From: Aggregatimonas sangjinii | GTDB taxonomy: Bacteria > Bacteroidota > Bacteroidia > Flavobacteriales > Flavobacteriaceae | DNA length: 64,000 bases | Direction: 5' to 3' | NCBI RefSeq assembly: GCF_005943945.1 | Contig: NZ_CP040710.1 | Span: 2,243,001-2,307,000 of the forward strand | Shown: piece by piece, positions 1 to 9,313 of the stretch | Position numbering within the stretch: position 1 is the stretch's first letter | How the letters are laid out: the number at the start of each line of letters is the position of its first letter | Program-made: the position numbers and the translations under genes | Notes under the pieces: model-generated | Databases searched by the model: none | What the model was told of the DNA's origin: nothing | What the model saw: only the letters and a program-made list of their open reading frames with translations

Positions 1-918
1 TTGTATTACTCTTTGCTAAAAACTTTATTCGTGATCTGTGTCAAGACATGCTATCTTTTTCTGCTAAGGTGTTTCAGACGGGGCATAATCGCAACCCGGT
101 AATCCGCTAAAGCATCCTTTTCGTATAACCACCTTTTGTACCGGAGCTATACGAAATTACACCTACGAGAATTACCATGATTTCAAGGACAACAACACCG
201 GCAGTAATATTGATGTCCTTGCTTCTGCAAATCATCATAGATGCCTATTCGCTTGTGTTAAAATAACCTAGTTAATTCCGATTTTTTAATAAAACAGTGT
301 TGAAAATTCACTTTTAAAATCGAAGATGATAAAATATGAACATTAATGGTTTCCAATCCATAAGCGTCAATCCCTAACGAATCCGATTCGACTCCACAGC
401 TAGAGCGCTAGCGCGTATATAGAAAATGAAAATGGCAGCCTGTAGGCCATCTGTTGTGCGAGTTGCGGAATCGTTTTTCGCATTGAAATCCATTTTAGTA
501 CGAAACCTTTTTTAACCATTGAATTGAAATCGGATGTCTCTACGTCAAAATTGTCCTATAAAATAGAAGGAGTTTATTGTGATCACACGGCAAATAAAAG
601 AACTTAATCTTTCAGCATGGTCCGGGCTATCGTCTAACATGAAGCTCAAAGAAGTGTGAGCATATAAGCTAGCTTTTCCCATAGCATAGGCTATTGAAGA
701 ATTCCATGTTCATATTTTTTAGAATCTTACCATTTCAAGCAGTGTCGACTAAAACTAGGTGAGTTGCCTTTGGGATAGAGCTAAGTCAATACAAAAAATG
801 CGGCCTTTTAGATTATATAAACCCAAATGAGTGACCGCACTAGTGGCTGTATTTCTGTTTGCTTAATGGTATGAACAATTCGAGCATCTATCACGAGGTT
901 GCTTGCCCATCATTGCAA
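1..918. other. Gene-poor region, possibly decayed
   Basis: About 0.9 kb without a convincing gene on either strand. The longest open stretch I followed (about 89-268, plus, ending in TAG) has no start codon near its beginning and no recognisable motif; it could be the tail of a decayed gene. A 10-bp perfect palindrome TGTGATCACA sits at 578-587. The segment is AT-rich and ends just past the 3' end of the minus-strand metallophosphoesterase gene. I see no terminator with a T-run and no tRNA. What lies left of base 1 is unknown. Confidence 0.5.
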
Positions 919-3900
919 TCAGTTCTTAAGTACCCGGAAATTTCCAAAGAATTTACCGGCTGTAGATAGGCTCAAATAATATATTCCCGCCGGTGCACTT
1001 TCCAGACTGGAAATATTCAGTCGGATTACCTTCTTCTTTACGGTCAACAGTAGTGATCCTTCCCCGATTCTGCGTCGGGTAGCATCCAAGAGCTCATACG
1101 TAAGCTCGCCAATGAGCGGTTCTTGCAGTTTAATATTGATCGTACCGTTTTCCGTAGGATTCGGATATAGATGGGGTACATTGGTTTCCGTTTCTTTCAA
1201 TTCCGAGTCAACCCTAATTTTGAGGCTTGCCGTGCTACTGTCTTCCGTTGCAATAAAAAGTTTTGCCGAATTCGAAGCAGAACCCTCATAAGATTCCACA
1301 GTTCTGGTGGTACCGGAAACGGTAATCACAAACACAATAGCGTTTCCTGGAGTCCAATCCGACCTAGAGGTAATTTCATTGATGATATTCGAAAGGTCTG
1401 GAGATTGCTTTTTGGCTCCAACTACATTCCAATCATCTGGATTCCACAACACGTTTTGTGAAGTTTTGCTGCGGCCACTTATTTCGAAAGCAGCCCCGAT
1501 ATCAAATGATCGTGCATCACCGGAACGCTCACCGTGAATGGATATCGTACCACTACCCGACCCTACTTCATCTACCGTAAATTCCAGAAAGGCATTCGAA
1601 ACGGAAGCATTTTTCGGTAAATCGACTTCTTCAAAGTATATACCGATAGTTTGATTATTTTGATCCAAATATGAATCAAAGCCCAATTCCAAATCGGAAC
1701 TATTTGCATAAAGCCGACCATCTCCCTCCCGCTCCTCGACGTCTTGATTCCCATTGGTAAGTGAATAGGTAGTTTCATTTGAAGCTCCTGTATTACCATC
1801 ATTCACCGTAATGTCTATGGTTTTTGAGCAACCATCGTTCCTTGTGAGAATATAAACGCCACTATTACTTGAATTGAGTGAAGGAATCAAATAATCATCA
1901 GGCTGTTCCGACCCATCCGGTAGCGTAATCGTAACCTGAATATTATTGGGCAACATACTGAGCATTAGCTCGTCTCCTTCTTGAAACGATAAATTGCTCT
2001 GACCACTTCTCCATTCCCCGTTTAAACGCCATTCCGGTATAATTTGCCCATCGTCGCATTCCGCCGAGGCTTGTACGATTAAATTTAACACCTCAGAACA
2101 TCCATTCGACCGAGTCAGCGTGTAAGGACCACTATCAGCCATGCTCACGGACCCCAGATTAAAATCATCGGGACGATCGGTTCCATCAGGTAAGGTTATG
2201 GCCACAGGCACATTATTGGGCAGGATACTTAATACCAACTCATCACCCTCGTTTATGACCAAACTATTCGATCCGCTTTCCCATAAACCGTTTAGGCGCC
2301 ATTCAGGAATGATATCATCCTCGGCGCAGTTGCCTGAACCTTCAACTACAAGATTCAATACCTCCGAACAGCCGTTTGGCTTTGTTAAAGTGTATCTTCC
2401 GCTATCCGAGTTCGTTACCGACCCTAAATTATAATTGTCGGGACGCACGGTACCGTCGGGAAGGGTGATTTCGACTTCAACGTTATTCGGTAACATACTT
2501 AACACTACTTCATCGCCCGCTTGAACTGTTACGGTATTCTGACCACTATTCCATACCCCGTTCAGGCGCCATTCAGGAATGATTTCGCCATCTTGACAAG
2601 AGGTATTGTTTCCCTCTTCAAATATGACCTTCAACCTCGGCGCCGCGTTAGAGCCACCTCCTTCGAACGAATCCGCAGTTCTAGTTCCCATGTCCCCTTT
2701 CATGAATAAAGCCAAGGTGTTTCCGGATTCCCATTGGTCGTCGTCAATGATTTCCTGAATGATAAGTGCAAGATTCGGCGACCTTACTTCTTCGCCAATA
2801 AAGAGCCAAGGATCCGGATTCCAGCTCAGTTCGGAAACGGTTTTCGGTCTATCGCTCAAATCAAATAATCGAGAAGGGTCAAACGAGCTGACAGGGCTTC
2901 CGAGCTGACCTTGAAAGCTCACGTTCGATGGGTCATTCCCAGACTCGTCAACGGTAAAATCGAGATAGGCCTCGGTAATCCTTGCTCCCTTCGGAATATC
3001 AATATTACGGTACCTTAACCCTACCGTTTGAAAGTTTTGATTGTCGCTACCGTCAAATCCCAATTCCAAATCCGAGCTATCTACGTAAAGCCGACCACTG
3101 GGATCGGCCTCTTCGACATCGTTCGCCCCAGAATCTATACTGTACGTTTTTTGAGTCGAATCCGGATTTTGATTGGAGTCGTCAGAGAGGGTACGTGAAT
3201 CGATTAAGTCACCATTGACATTGAAAAAACGAAAACGGATTTCATTTGCGGAGGCATTGATACGCATAGCGCCATGCTCATCGGCATACCGAACCTTGGT
3301 ATCGGGCAATTCTGTTCTAGTGAACGAACGGAGCGTTCTACCCCCCGACCCGTTGACAAAATAAAGCACCCGATCGATCTCAATTCGTTCATAATGATGG
3401 TCGTGCCCATAAATAACCGCAGTCGCACCCCATTGTCTATAGGGCCATTGCATTCTCGAGTTCGAACCGTGATATCCGGAAGAAAAAGGAGTATGATGAA
3501 AGTAAACTATTTTCCATTTTGACGTAGATGCTGCCAACTTTTGTCGAAGCCATTGACCTTGTACGCTACTTGCAGAAACGCCATCGGGTTCTTCTATATT
3601 GCTATTAAGCGAGAAGAAATGTACGTCACCCTTAACGAAATCATAGTAGCGCTCGTTACCGGGGAGTTCAAAATAATCATAGTAAGGTTGGGCATTGTTC
3701 GTGTCATAATCATGGTTCCCAGGGGAGGGGAAAAATTGATTGACGGATGCTCCTTCACCAAAAATACCGTTATAGGGATATATGAAATCCGAATAATATT
3801 TTCCGATATTCGGGTCTATAGTGCTAGCCTCCCCATCCACGTAGTTATTGTCACCTACAGTCAAAATAAATTCGGGGTTCCAGCTTTTTACCAGTTCCGA

Positions 3901-4020
3901 AACGGCCAACTCGTTCGAATCGTCAACCCCATAGTCTCCGATAACCGCAAAATCCTGTGCGTAGATCGAACTACAAAATAACAGTATACAAGAAGCAAAA
4001 TAAGGTTGGAAAATTTTCAT
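919..4020 (-). CDS. Secreted metallophosphoesterase with repeats and type IX sorting tail
   Basis: About 1033 residues from the ATG at 4020. A longer reading begins with TTG at 4050, but the ATG is followed directly by a signal peptide (MKIFQPYFAS...IYAQ). The first ~270 residues carry calcineurin-like phosphoesterase motifs: GDYG, GDNNY, GNHD, HHTPF and GHDHHYE, the metal ligands. Then come a DNRLRE-like beta domain (GRLYVDSSDLELGFD), three tandem ~90-residue units each starting EIIPEWRLNG or close, a second DNRLRE-like domain, and a C-terminal type IX secretion sorting domain (LYPNPTENGTINI). It is probably an outer-surface or secreted acid phosphatase-like enzyme; the substrate is unknown. 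A -7 element (CAAAAGTA on plus, 4033-4040) lies 12 nt before the ATG, implying a very short leader. It appears to be a single-gene unit. Confidence 0.85.
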   Translation of the reverse strand: MKIFQPYFASCILLFCSSIYAQDFAVIGDYGVDDSNELAVSELVKSWNPEFILTVGDNNYVDGEASTIDPNIGKYYSDFIYPYNGIFGEGASVNQFFPSPGNHDYDTNNAQPYYDYFELPGNERYYDFVKGDVHFFSLNSNIEEPDGVSASSVQGQWLRQKLAASTSKWKIVYFHHTPFSSGYHGSNSRMQWPYRQWGATAVIYGHDHHYERIEIDRVLYFVNGSGGRTLRSFTRTELPDTKVRYADEHGAMRINASANEIRFRFFNVNGDLIDSRTLSDDSNQNPDSTQKTYSIDSGANDVEEADPSGRLYVDSSDLELGFDGSDNQNFQTVGLRYRNIDIPKGARITEAYLDFTVDESGNDPSNVSFQGQLGSPVSSFDPSRLFDLSDRPKTVSELSWNPDPWLFIGEEVRSPNLALIIQEIIDDDQWESGNTLALFMKGDMGTRTADSFEGGGSNAAPRLKVIFEEGNNTSCQDGEIIPEWRLNGVWNSGQNTVTVQAGDEVVLSMLPNNVEVEITLPDGTVRPDNYNLGSVTNSDSGRYTLTKPNGCSEVLNLVVEGSGNCAEDDIIPEWRLNGLWESGSNSLVINEGDELVLSILPNNVPVAITLPDGTDRPDDFNLGSVSMADSGPYTLTRSNGCSEVLNLIVQASAECDDGQIIPEWRLNGEWRSGQSNLSFQEGDELMLSMLPNNIQVTITLPDGSEQPDDYLIPSLNSSNSGVYILTRNDGCSKTIDITVNDGNTGASNETTYSLTNGNQDVEEREGDGRLYANSSDLELGFDSYLDQNNQTIGIYFEEVDLPKNASVSNAFLEFTVDEVGSGSGTISIHGERSGDARSFDIGAAFEISGRSKTSQNVLWNPDDWNVVGAKKQSPDLSNIINEITSRSDWTPGNAIVFVITVSGTTRTVESYEGSASNSAKLFIATEDSSTASLKIRVDSELKETETNVPHLYPNPTENGTINIKLQEPLIGELTYELLDATRRRIGEGSLLLTVKKKVIRLNISSLESAPAGIYYLSLSTAGKFFGNFRVLKN

Positions 4021-4196
4021 TTCGTTTTTTAGCAAAAGTATGATTCGCAATCAATGCAGTGTATAACTTTACAGTAAAATTTTAACACTATACGGGTTAT
4101 TCCTCTAATTATGTCCTGCTTTGAAATCAGAATCTTATTTTTAGGAAAGAATTTTCGACAATTCCAAAACTGTAGACTTTTCTTGAGAAAGGCGAA

Positions 4197-4778
4197 TCAA
4201 ACCTGATTTCTCCGAATGCCATTTAGCAAATGTAACGGTCGGTAATTAGTCATTTTAGCCAGCAGGCCGGTTATCGAATCATCAACCAAGAGCATATCAT
4301 AATTGTCCTGCTTCAAAAAGCCGCAAGCGACCATTTTTTTTAGCATGTTTAACAAGTCATCATAAAAACCGTTGGTATTCAATAGTCCAATGGGGTATTG
4401 GTGCAATCCCAACTGCGCCCAGGTCACCATCTCAAAAAGCTCCTCTAGGGTTCCAAAACCTCCCGGCAGCGTAATAATACCATCTGTGAGTTCATGCATT
4501 TTCAACTTGCGTTGATGCATATTCCGGGTAATGATCAATTCAGTCAAACCCGGATGAAACACCTCCTTGGTTTTGAGGAAGTCGGGTATAACCCCGATTA
4601 CCTTTCCACCGGCCCGCAATGCACCGTCTGCCACGGTACCCATTACCCCTATTTTAGCGCCACCGTACACCAATGTAATGTTGCGTTCGGCGAACACCTC
4701 CCCCAAACGTGAGGCGGCATTCAAAATTTCCGGATCATTACCTTCACTACTCCCGCAAAACACTACGATACTCGTCAT
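4197..4778 (-). CDS. LOG family protein (TIGR00730-type nucleotide phosphoribohydrolase)
   Basis: 193 residues, the usual size. It carries the family signature PGGFGTLEE, preceded by TRNMHQRK, and an N-terminal Rossmann start (IVVFCGSSEG). Family members release free base from nucleoside 5'-monophosphates (cytokinin activation in plants); older annotation calls them lysine decarboxylases, which is wrong for the reaction. It is the last gene of a minus-strand unit with prmC and the RidA-like gene (12 nt behind the latter). The in vivo substrate cannot be told from sequence. Confidence 0.88.
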   Translation of the reverse strand: MTSIVVFCGSSEGNDPEILNAASRLGEVFAERNITLVYGGAKIGVMGTVADGALRAGGKVIGVIPDFLKTKEVFHPGLTELIITRNMHQRKLKMHELTDGIITLPGGFGTLEELFEMVTWAQLGLHQYPIGLLNTNGFYDDLLNMLKKMVACGFLKQDNYDMLLVDDSITGLLAKMTNYRPLHLLNGIRRNQV

Positions 4779-4790
4779 ACTACTTGTTAT

Positions 4791-5183
4791 TTAAAGATCT
4801 TTTACAGCTGTCCCCGTGATTTTAATTTTCCCTCCAAAAGGAAGTTTTTCAGCCTGGTAAATGGTTCTGGCCGGCCTTCGGGTTTCTGGAAAAAGTGACA
4901 TAAAAATAGTGTTTACCTTCGGAAGGTCATCCAGATTGTCGAAAGCAATATCGATAAAAACAACATCCTCCATCGCAAAGCCGGCATTTGTTAAGGCAGA
5001 AAAGAAATTCGCGAAGGCAAGATTCGACTCTTCTTCAATGGATCCCTCAACGTAAACGCCGTTGAGACCCACCGATAACTGCCCGCTTACAAAGCACATA
5101 TTATTGACGACCACCGCGTGGCTGATCGGGTTGCTCCATTGCGGCAATCCCTCTCCCGCTACGATGTATTTTTTCTTTGCCAT
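4791..5183 (-). CDS. RidA/YjgF-family protein, atypical active site
   Basis: 130 residues, normal for the trimeric Rid family, whose canonical member hydrolyses reactive enamine/imine intermediates made by PLP enzymes. The SGQ motif (residues 33-35) and the ligand-binding Arg (R106 in RPAR) are present. The Glu that follows in canonical RidA (E120 of the E. coli protein, in KIEIE) is replaced by Lys (KIKIT, K121), by my own alignment. It therefore belongs to a divergent Rid subgroup and may not be an imine deaminase. Three nt separate it from the upstream prmC stop, so they are probably cotranscribed. Confidence 0.85.
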   Translation of the reverse strand: MAKKKYIVAGEGLPQWSNPISHAVVVNNMCFVSGQLSVGLNGVYVEGSIEEESNLAFANFFSALTNAGFAMEDVVFIDIAFDNLDDLPKVNTIFMSLFPETRRPARTIYQAEKLPFGGKIKITGTAVKDL

Positions 5184-5186
5184 GCA

Positions 5187-6059
5187 TTATCGAGTTATCT
5201 TACCCTTCAGCATACGATCATTGCCGTACATATCTTTACGCAGCTCAATTTCCGAAAAATTATGCCCTTGTAATAATTGTATTGCTTCTTTTCCCAAATA
5301 TTGATTTATTTCTAAAAACAACATGCCATTGTTCTCCAAATTGGTTGCCGCAAAATCAACTATGGCCTTATAAAATTTTAGCGCGTCGTTATCGGGAACG
5401 AACAAGGCATTTTCAGGCTCATATTGCAGTACATTCGGCTGCATGTCGACTTTTTCGGATTTGCGTACATAAGGAGGGTTCGATACGATTACATCGAATT
5501 TTGTATCCAAGGAATCCAGACTTAATATATTGGAATGTATGAATTGAACCGTCGCTTCATTTTCTTGGGCATTTTTGCGGGCGACTGCCAGAGCCGACTC
5601 GGAAACATCCAGCCCATAAACCTTCGCATCGGTCCATTTTTTGGCGAGTAATATGGCAATACAACCACTGCCCGTACCAATATCCAATACGTTGAATGCC
5701 GAGTTTTGATTTTTAAATACCGGATCTTCAGCGGTCACATCCAAAACCCATTGCACCAATTCCTCTGTCTCGGGTCGCGGTATCAGTACTCCCTCCTTCA
5801 CCATAAAATCAAGACCCATAAAATTGGTCTGCCCAACTATGTATTGTATAGGTCGATGTAAACGCAATTGGGACAAAGCCTCGAACAATGGTTGTTCCTC
5901 TTCCTTTGAAACCACATAATCGGGTCGTAATGCCAGGATAAAGCGCTCCAGGCCGAGCAATTCTTCGAGCAATAGATAAAAAAAACTATTGACCTCTTCG
6001 GACGGATACAAGGCATCCAGTTCTTTATGGAAGATGGTTTTTATTTCATTCAATAACAT
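5187..6059 (-). CDS. prmC: Release factor glutamine N5-methyltransferase
   Basis: 290 residues from the ATG at 6059; a TTG at 6083 would add eight residues. It methylates the Gln of the GGQ loop in peptide chain release factors using SAM. Visible marks are the helical N-terminal domain, the PRPETEELV segment, the SAM-binding loop LDIGTGSGCIAI and the diagnostic NPPY (SNPPYVRKSE). It is first in the minus-strand unit prmC-RidA-LOG and diverges from ribD across a gap of about 80 bp. Confidence 0.93.
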   Translation of the reverse strand: MLLNEIKTIFHKELDALYPSEEVNSFFYLLLEELLGLERFILALRPDYVVSKEEEQPLFEALSQLRLHRPIQYIVGQTNFMGLDFMVKEGVLIPRPETEELVQWVLDVTAEDPVFKNQNSAFNVLDIGTGSGCIAILLAKKWTDAKVYGLDVSESALAVARKNAQENEATVQFIHSNILSLDSLDTKFDVIVSNPPYVRKSEKVDMQPNVLQYEPENALFVPDNDALKFYKAIVDFAATNLENNGMLFLEINQYLGKEAIQLLQGHNFSEIELRKDMYGNDRMLKGKITR

Positions 6060-6142
6060 GTACGCGCTATTATGTTTTCGCAAATAACCTTAATGAGAGA
6101 TTCCATAGGAATGGCTAGCTTTTAATATCCTATTTTTGCTTG

Positions 6143-7195
6143 GTGAAGATACTGGAAAAATACATGTTGCGTTGCATCGAAATTGCCGCAAACGGACTGG
6201 GAAGTACCGCTCCCAATCCCGCTGTGGGAGCAGTAATCGTTCACGAAGATGTAATTATCGGGGAGGGTTATACCAGCGCCTATGGGGGTCCGCATGCGGA
6301 GGTAAATGCGATAAACTCGGTCAAGGACAAGACGCTTTTAAAGGAAGCCAGCCTATTTGTTACTTTGGAACCCTGTTCACACCATGGGAAAACCCCGCCT
6401 TGCGCCGATTTAATTAGTTCATATAAAATTCCCAGAGTCGTGGTAGGTCTTATAGACCCTAATCCTTTGGTCGCAGGAAAAGGTATTGCCGCTTTAAGGG
6501 CAAAAAACTGTGAAGTGATCATTGGTTTGGCAGAAAAAGAATGTAAAGAACACCACAAGCGGTTCTTGACGTTTCAAACTAAAAAACGGCCTTATATTAT
6601 CTTGAAATGGGCAGAAACACAAGATGGTTTTGTAGCCCCACTACCAGAAAAACGTGCCGCAAGTCCAGAGCCTTTTTGGATTACCAATGCCAATTCCCGT
6701 CAATTAGTGCATCAATGGCGTGCAGAGGAACAAGCCATATTAGTTGGCACCAATACGGCTTTAGAGGATAATCCTAAAATAAATGTAAGGGATTGGGCAG
6801 GTAAAAATCCATTTCGGGTGGTTTTGGACAAAAGCTTAAAAATACCAATGAGCCATAACCTTTTGGACAGCAGTACGCCGACCTTGATTTTTACCGAAAT
6901 TGAAAATGCGTCGCACTATAATAAAGGTGTAAATTATGAAATATTGGATTTTTCAAAAAACCTGCCTACACAAATACTTACCACTCTTCATGAATACCGA
7001 TTGACGAGTGTATTGATCGAAGGCGGTACGATAACACTACAAACTTTTATCGATGCCAATTTGTGGGACGAAGCCCGTGTTTTTAGCGGAGATACCAATT
7101 TCGGAGTCGGCATAAAAGCTCCTCGTTTTTCAGCATCACTCAAAAAGTCCTTTCAAATCAATTCAGATGTGCTAAAGTTTTACCGCAATGCTTAA
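6143..7195 (+). CDS. ribD: Bifunctional riboflavin biosynthesis deaminase/reductase
   Basis: About 350 residues. It catalyses deamination then reduction of the pyrimidine intermediate in riboflavin synthesis. The N-terminal zinc deaminase motifs are HAEVNAI and PCSHHGKTPPC; the C-terminal reductase domain begins near the RPYIILKWAETQDG segment and has the IEGGTITLQTF loop. The start is uncertain: TTG 6140, GTG 6143 or ATG 6164. Homologues, as I recall them, open with a few residues before EKYMxRC, so I chose GTG 6143. A -7 element TATTTTTG (6131-6138) lies just upstream, so a GTG start would be almost leaderless and the ATG would have a leader of about 20 nt. Its end overlaps the next gene by 8 nt. 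Confidence 0.9.
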   Translation: MKILEKYMLRCIEIAANGLGSTAPNPAVGAVIVHEDVIIGEGYTSAYGGPHAEVNAINSVKDKTLLKEASLFVTLEPCSHHGKTPPCADLISSYKIPRVVVGLIDPNPLVAGKGIAALRAKNCEVIIGLAEKECKEHHKRFLTFQTKKRPYIILKWAETQDGFVAPLPEKRAASPEPFWITNANSRQLVHQWRAEEQAILVGTNTALEDNPKINVRDWAGKNPFRVVLDKSLKIPMSHNLLDSSTPTLIFTEIENASHYNKGVNYEILDFSKNLPTQILTTLHEYRLTSVLIEGGTITLQTFIDANLWDEARVFSGDTNFGVGIKAPRFSASLKKSFQINSDVLKFYRNA

Positions 7196-7793
7196 AAATA
7201 TCATTTTCGATTTTGGGGACGTCTTTATCAATTTAGACAAGCGAGCCGTGTTTAAGGGGCTTGGCGAACATGATATAAATCTTGTTATAGCTCCTGAATT
7301 GGTCGATTTGAACGAAAGATTCGAAGTGGGCGCCATTTCACCGACCGAATTCGTATCGGAATGGGGGGCTATCATTCCAAAATTGGATGCCCAAGAAATC
7401 GTTCGTATTTGGAATAGCATTTTATTGGACTTTCCGGATTATCGCCTGGAGTTTTTAGAACAGCTTGCTGCTGAAAAAAAATATCGCCTATTTCTGCTCA
7501 GTAATACCAATGCACTGCACATTCCTAAAGTGCAAGAAATTATGGGAGCCGAAAAATACGGCAGGTTCAAAAATTGTTTCGAGCGATTCTACCTATCACA
7601 TGAAATAGGACTTCGTAAACCCAATTTCGATATTTATGAATTCGTGTTAACGGAAAATAGATTATTGGCTAAGGAGACCCTTTTTATTGACGACACTGAA
7701 AAAAATACCGATGCCGCTGCCTCATTGGGCATTAGGGTATGGCATTTAAAGGTTGGCAAAGAAGACATTATTCAACTTAGCACAAGACTGTAA
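7188..7793 (+). CDS. HAD-superfamily phosphatase (YihX-like)
   Basis: 201 residues. Motif I is in FDFGDVFINLD, motif II is around LLSNTNALH, the conserved Lys is in LRKPNFDIY, and motif IV is FIDDTEKN, with a helical cap between the first two. It probably dephosphorylates small phosphometabolites. Its start overlaps the end of ribD by 8 nt, so it is translationally coupled. Bacterial riboflavin synthesis needs a HAD phosphatase to remove phosphate from the RibD product, so a role there is an attractive inference from position, but not shown. Confidence 0.85.
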   Translation: MLKNIIFDFGDVFINLDKRAVFKGLGEHDINLVIAPELVDLNERFEVGAISPTEFVSEWGAIIPKLDAQEIVRIWNSILLDFPDYRLEFLEQLAAEKKYRLFLLSNTNALHIPKVQEIMGAEKYGRFKNCFERFYLSHEIGLRKPNFDIYEFVLTENRLLAKETLFIDDTEKNTDAAASLGIRVWHLKVGKEDIIQLSTRL

Positions 7794-7794
7794 T

Positions 7795-8658
7795 ATGCTA
7801 GACCTCATTTTAAGTGTACTCTTTTCGAGTATCATCTTTGTCATTTTCAAACTCTTCAATGCCTATAAAGTACAGACACTTTACGCCATTATTGTCAATT
7901 ATGTGGTCGCCTGTATTGTTGGACTATTGCTTTACAAGGGCACTGTTGCAATCGCTACGATTCCGCAGAAGCCATGGTTTTGGGGAGCTTTCGCCCTAGG
8001 GGCCTTGTTTATTATCGTTTTCAATCTGATGGCGGCCACGGCACAGAAAAACGGAGTTTCGGTAGCCTCGGTCGCAACAAAAATGTCACTGGTTATCCCG
8101 GTTATAGTTGGTGTTGCCTTCTATAAAGAGGAACTTGGTCCTCTAAAAATATTGGGTATCATTCTGGCTTTGGCAGCGGTGTATTTTGCATCCGTAAAAA
8201 GAAAATCAGGAATCATAAAAGTGAGCTCATTTGTATTACCGGTACTCGTTTTTTTGGGCTCGGGTATTATCGATGTAAGCATCAATTACTTTAGGGAAGC
8301 TCATATCGCCCCTGAGGATTTTGCGATTTTTTCAGCTACTGTTTTTGCGGCTGCGGCTATTATAGGTCTAGGAACGGTCGTGGTAAAATCAATCCGAAGT
8401 ACCTTTAAAATAAATCTACGCAATGTGATAGGTGGTATTTGCCTGGGTGTTCCGAACTTTTTTTCGATTTACTTTTTACTTCGCGCCTTAGGCAATGAAG
8501 ACCTAAACAGCGCCACGGTATTCACCATCAACAATGTAGCCATCGTTATGTGCTCTACCCTGCTGGGTATTTTGTTGTTCAAGGAAAGACTGATCCCAAA
8601 AAACTGGCTGGGTATTGCACTTGCCGTCATTAGCATCATTCTAGTAGCTTTATTTTAA
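7795..8658 (+). CDS. EamA-family (DMT) transporter
   Basis: 287 residues from the ATG at 7795, one base after the preceding stop; a longer in-frame reading from 7753 would lie inside the HAD gene. About ten hydrophobic membrane segments form two EamA repeats, typical of drug/metabolite exporters of the inner membrane. The second repeat ends with the usual LGIALAVISIILVAL helix. It sits in the run ribD-HAD-EamA-YigZ with 1-8 nt junctions. The substrate is unknown. Confidence 0.85.
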   Translation: MLDLILSVLFSSIIFVIFKLFNAYKVQTLYAIIVNYVVACIVGLLLYKGTVAIATIPQKPWFWGAFALGALFIIVFNLMAATAQKNGVSVASVATKMSLVIPVIVGVAFYKEELGPLKILGIILALAAVYFASVKRKSGIIKVSSFVLPVLVFLGSGIIDVSINYFREAHIAPEDFAIFSATVFAAAAIIGLGTVVVKSIRSTFKINLRNVIGGICLGVPNFFSIYFLLRALGNEDLNSATVFTINNVAIVMCSTLLGILLFKERLIPKNWLGIALAVISIILVALF

Positions 8659-9275
8659 TGGGGATGCAAACCGATACCTACAAAACCATTTCGAGACCAT
8701 CCGCCGAACTGCTCTATAAAGAGCGGAAAAGTAAATTTTACGGCAATGCCTATCCCATTCAAACCGAAGAGGAAGTAAAACCGCTAATCGAGGCGTTAAG
8801 GAAAAAACATCGTACGGCCAATCATGTATGCTATGCCTGGCAGTTGGGGGTAGAAAACCCAAGGTATCGGGCCAATGATGATGGTGAACCAAACAATTCG
8901 GCGGGAATGCCCATATACGGTCAAATACAGTCTTTTGAGGTAACCAATGTATTGGTTACGGTGACCCGCATATTTGGTGGCACCAAATTGGGGGTCGGGG
9001 GACTGATAGGCGCCTATCGCGAAACGGCCAGATTAAGCTTAGACGCAGCGGATATTGTTGAACGAATTCTGGAACAATCGATACTGCTACATTTTGGCTA
9101 TCCGCAGATGGAAAAGGTCATGCGTACCATAAAGCAAGATCAGATAACCATCGTTGCGCAGCGACTCGAAATAGACTGCGAACTTCTCATCGCCATTCAA
9201 AAAAGCCGTTCCAAAGAGGTGCTGCAAAAATTTCAAGAAATGTATGGCGTAGCGGCTAAATTCAAAACCTTCTGA
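8658..9275 (+). CDS. YigZ/IMPACT family protein
   Basis: 205 residues, the family's size. The N-terminal IMPACT domain contains ERKSKFYGNA, DDGEPNNSAGMP and FGGTKLGVGGL, all hallmark segments; the C-terminal ferredoxin-like domain follows from about residue 138. Its ATG overlaps the previous stop (TAATG); a second ATG at 8664 is possible. Eukaryotic IMPACT regulates Gcn2; the bacterial role is poorly defined but thought to be translation-linked. It is the last gene of the ribD run. Confidence 0.88.
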   Translation: MGMQTDTYKTISRPSAELLYKERKSKFYGNAYPIQTEEEVKPLIEALRKKHRTANHVCYAWQLGVENPRYRANDDGEPNNSAGMPIYGQIQSFEVTNVLVTVTRIFGGTKLGVGGLIGAYRETARLSLDAADIVERILEQSILLHFGYPQMEKVMRTIKQDQITIVAQRLEIDCELLIAIQKSRSKEVLQKFQEMYGVAAKFKTF

Positions 9276-9313
9276 AAGTAATTTCCGGTTTTGTGATTTT
9301 TTAGATGGAAGTA

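Noticed and set aside
365-400. tRNA-like GATTCGA near the left end
   Set aside because: No acceptor, D or anticodon arms can be paired around it on either strand.
578-587. TGTGATCACA as a CRP-type site
   Set aside because: The half-sites lack the 6-bp spacer a CRP site needs, and no gene start follows nearby.
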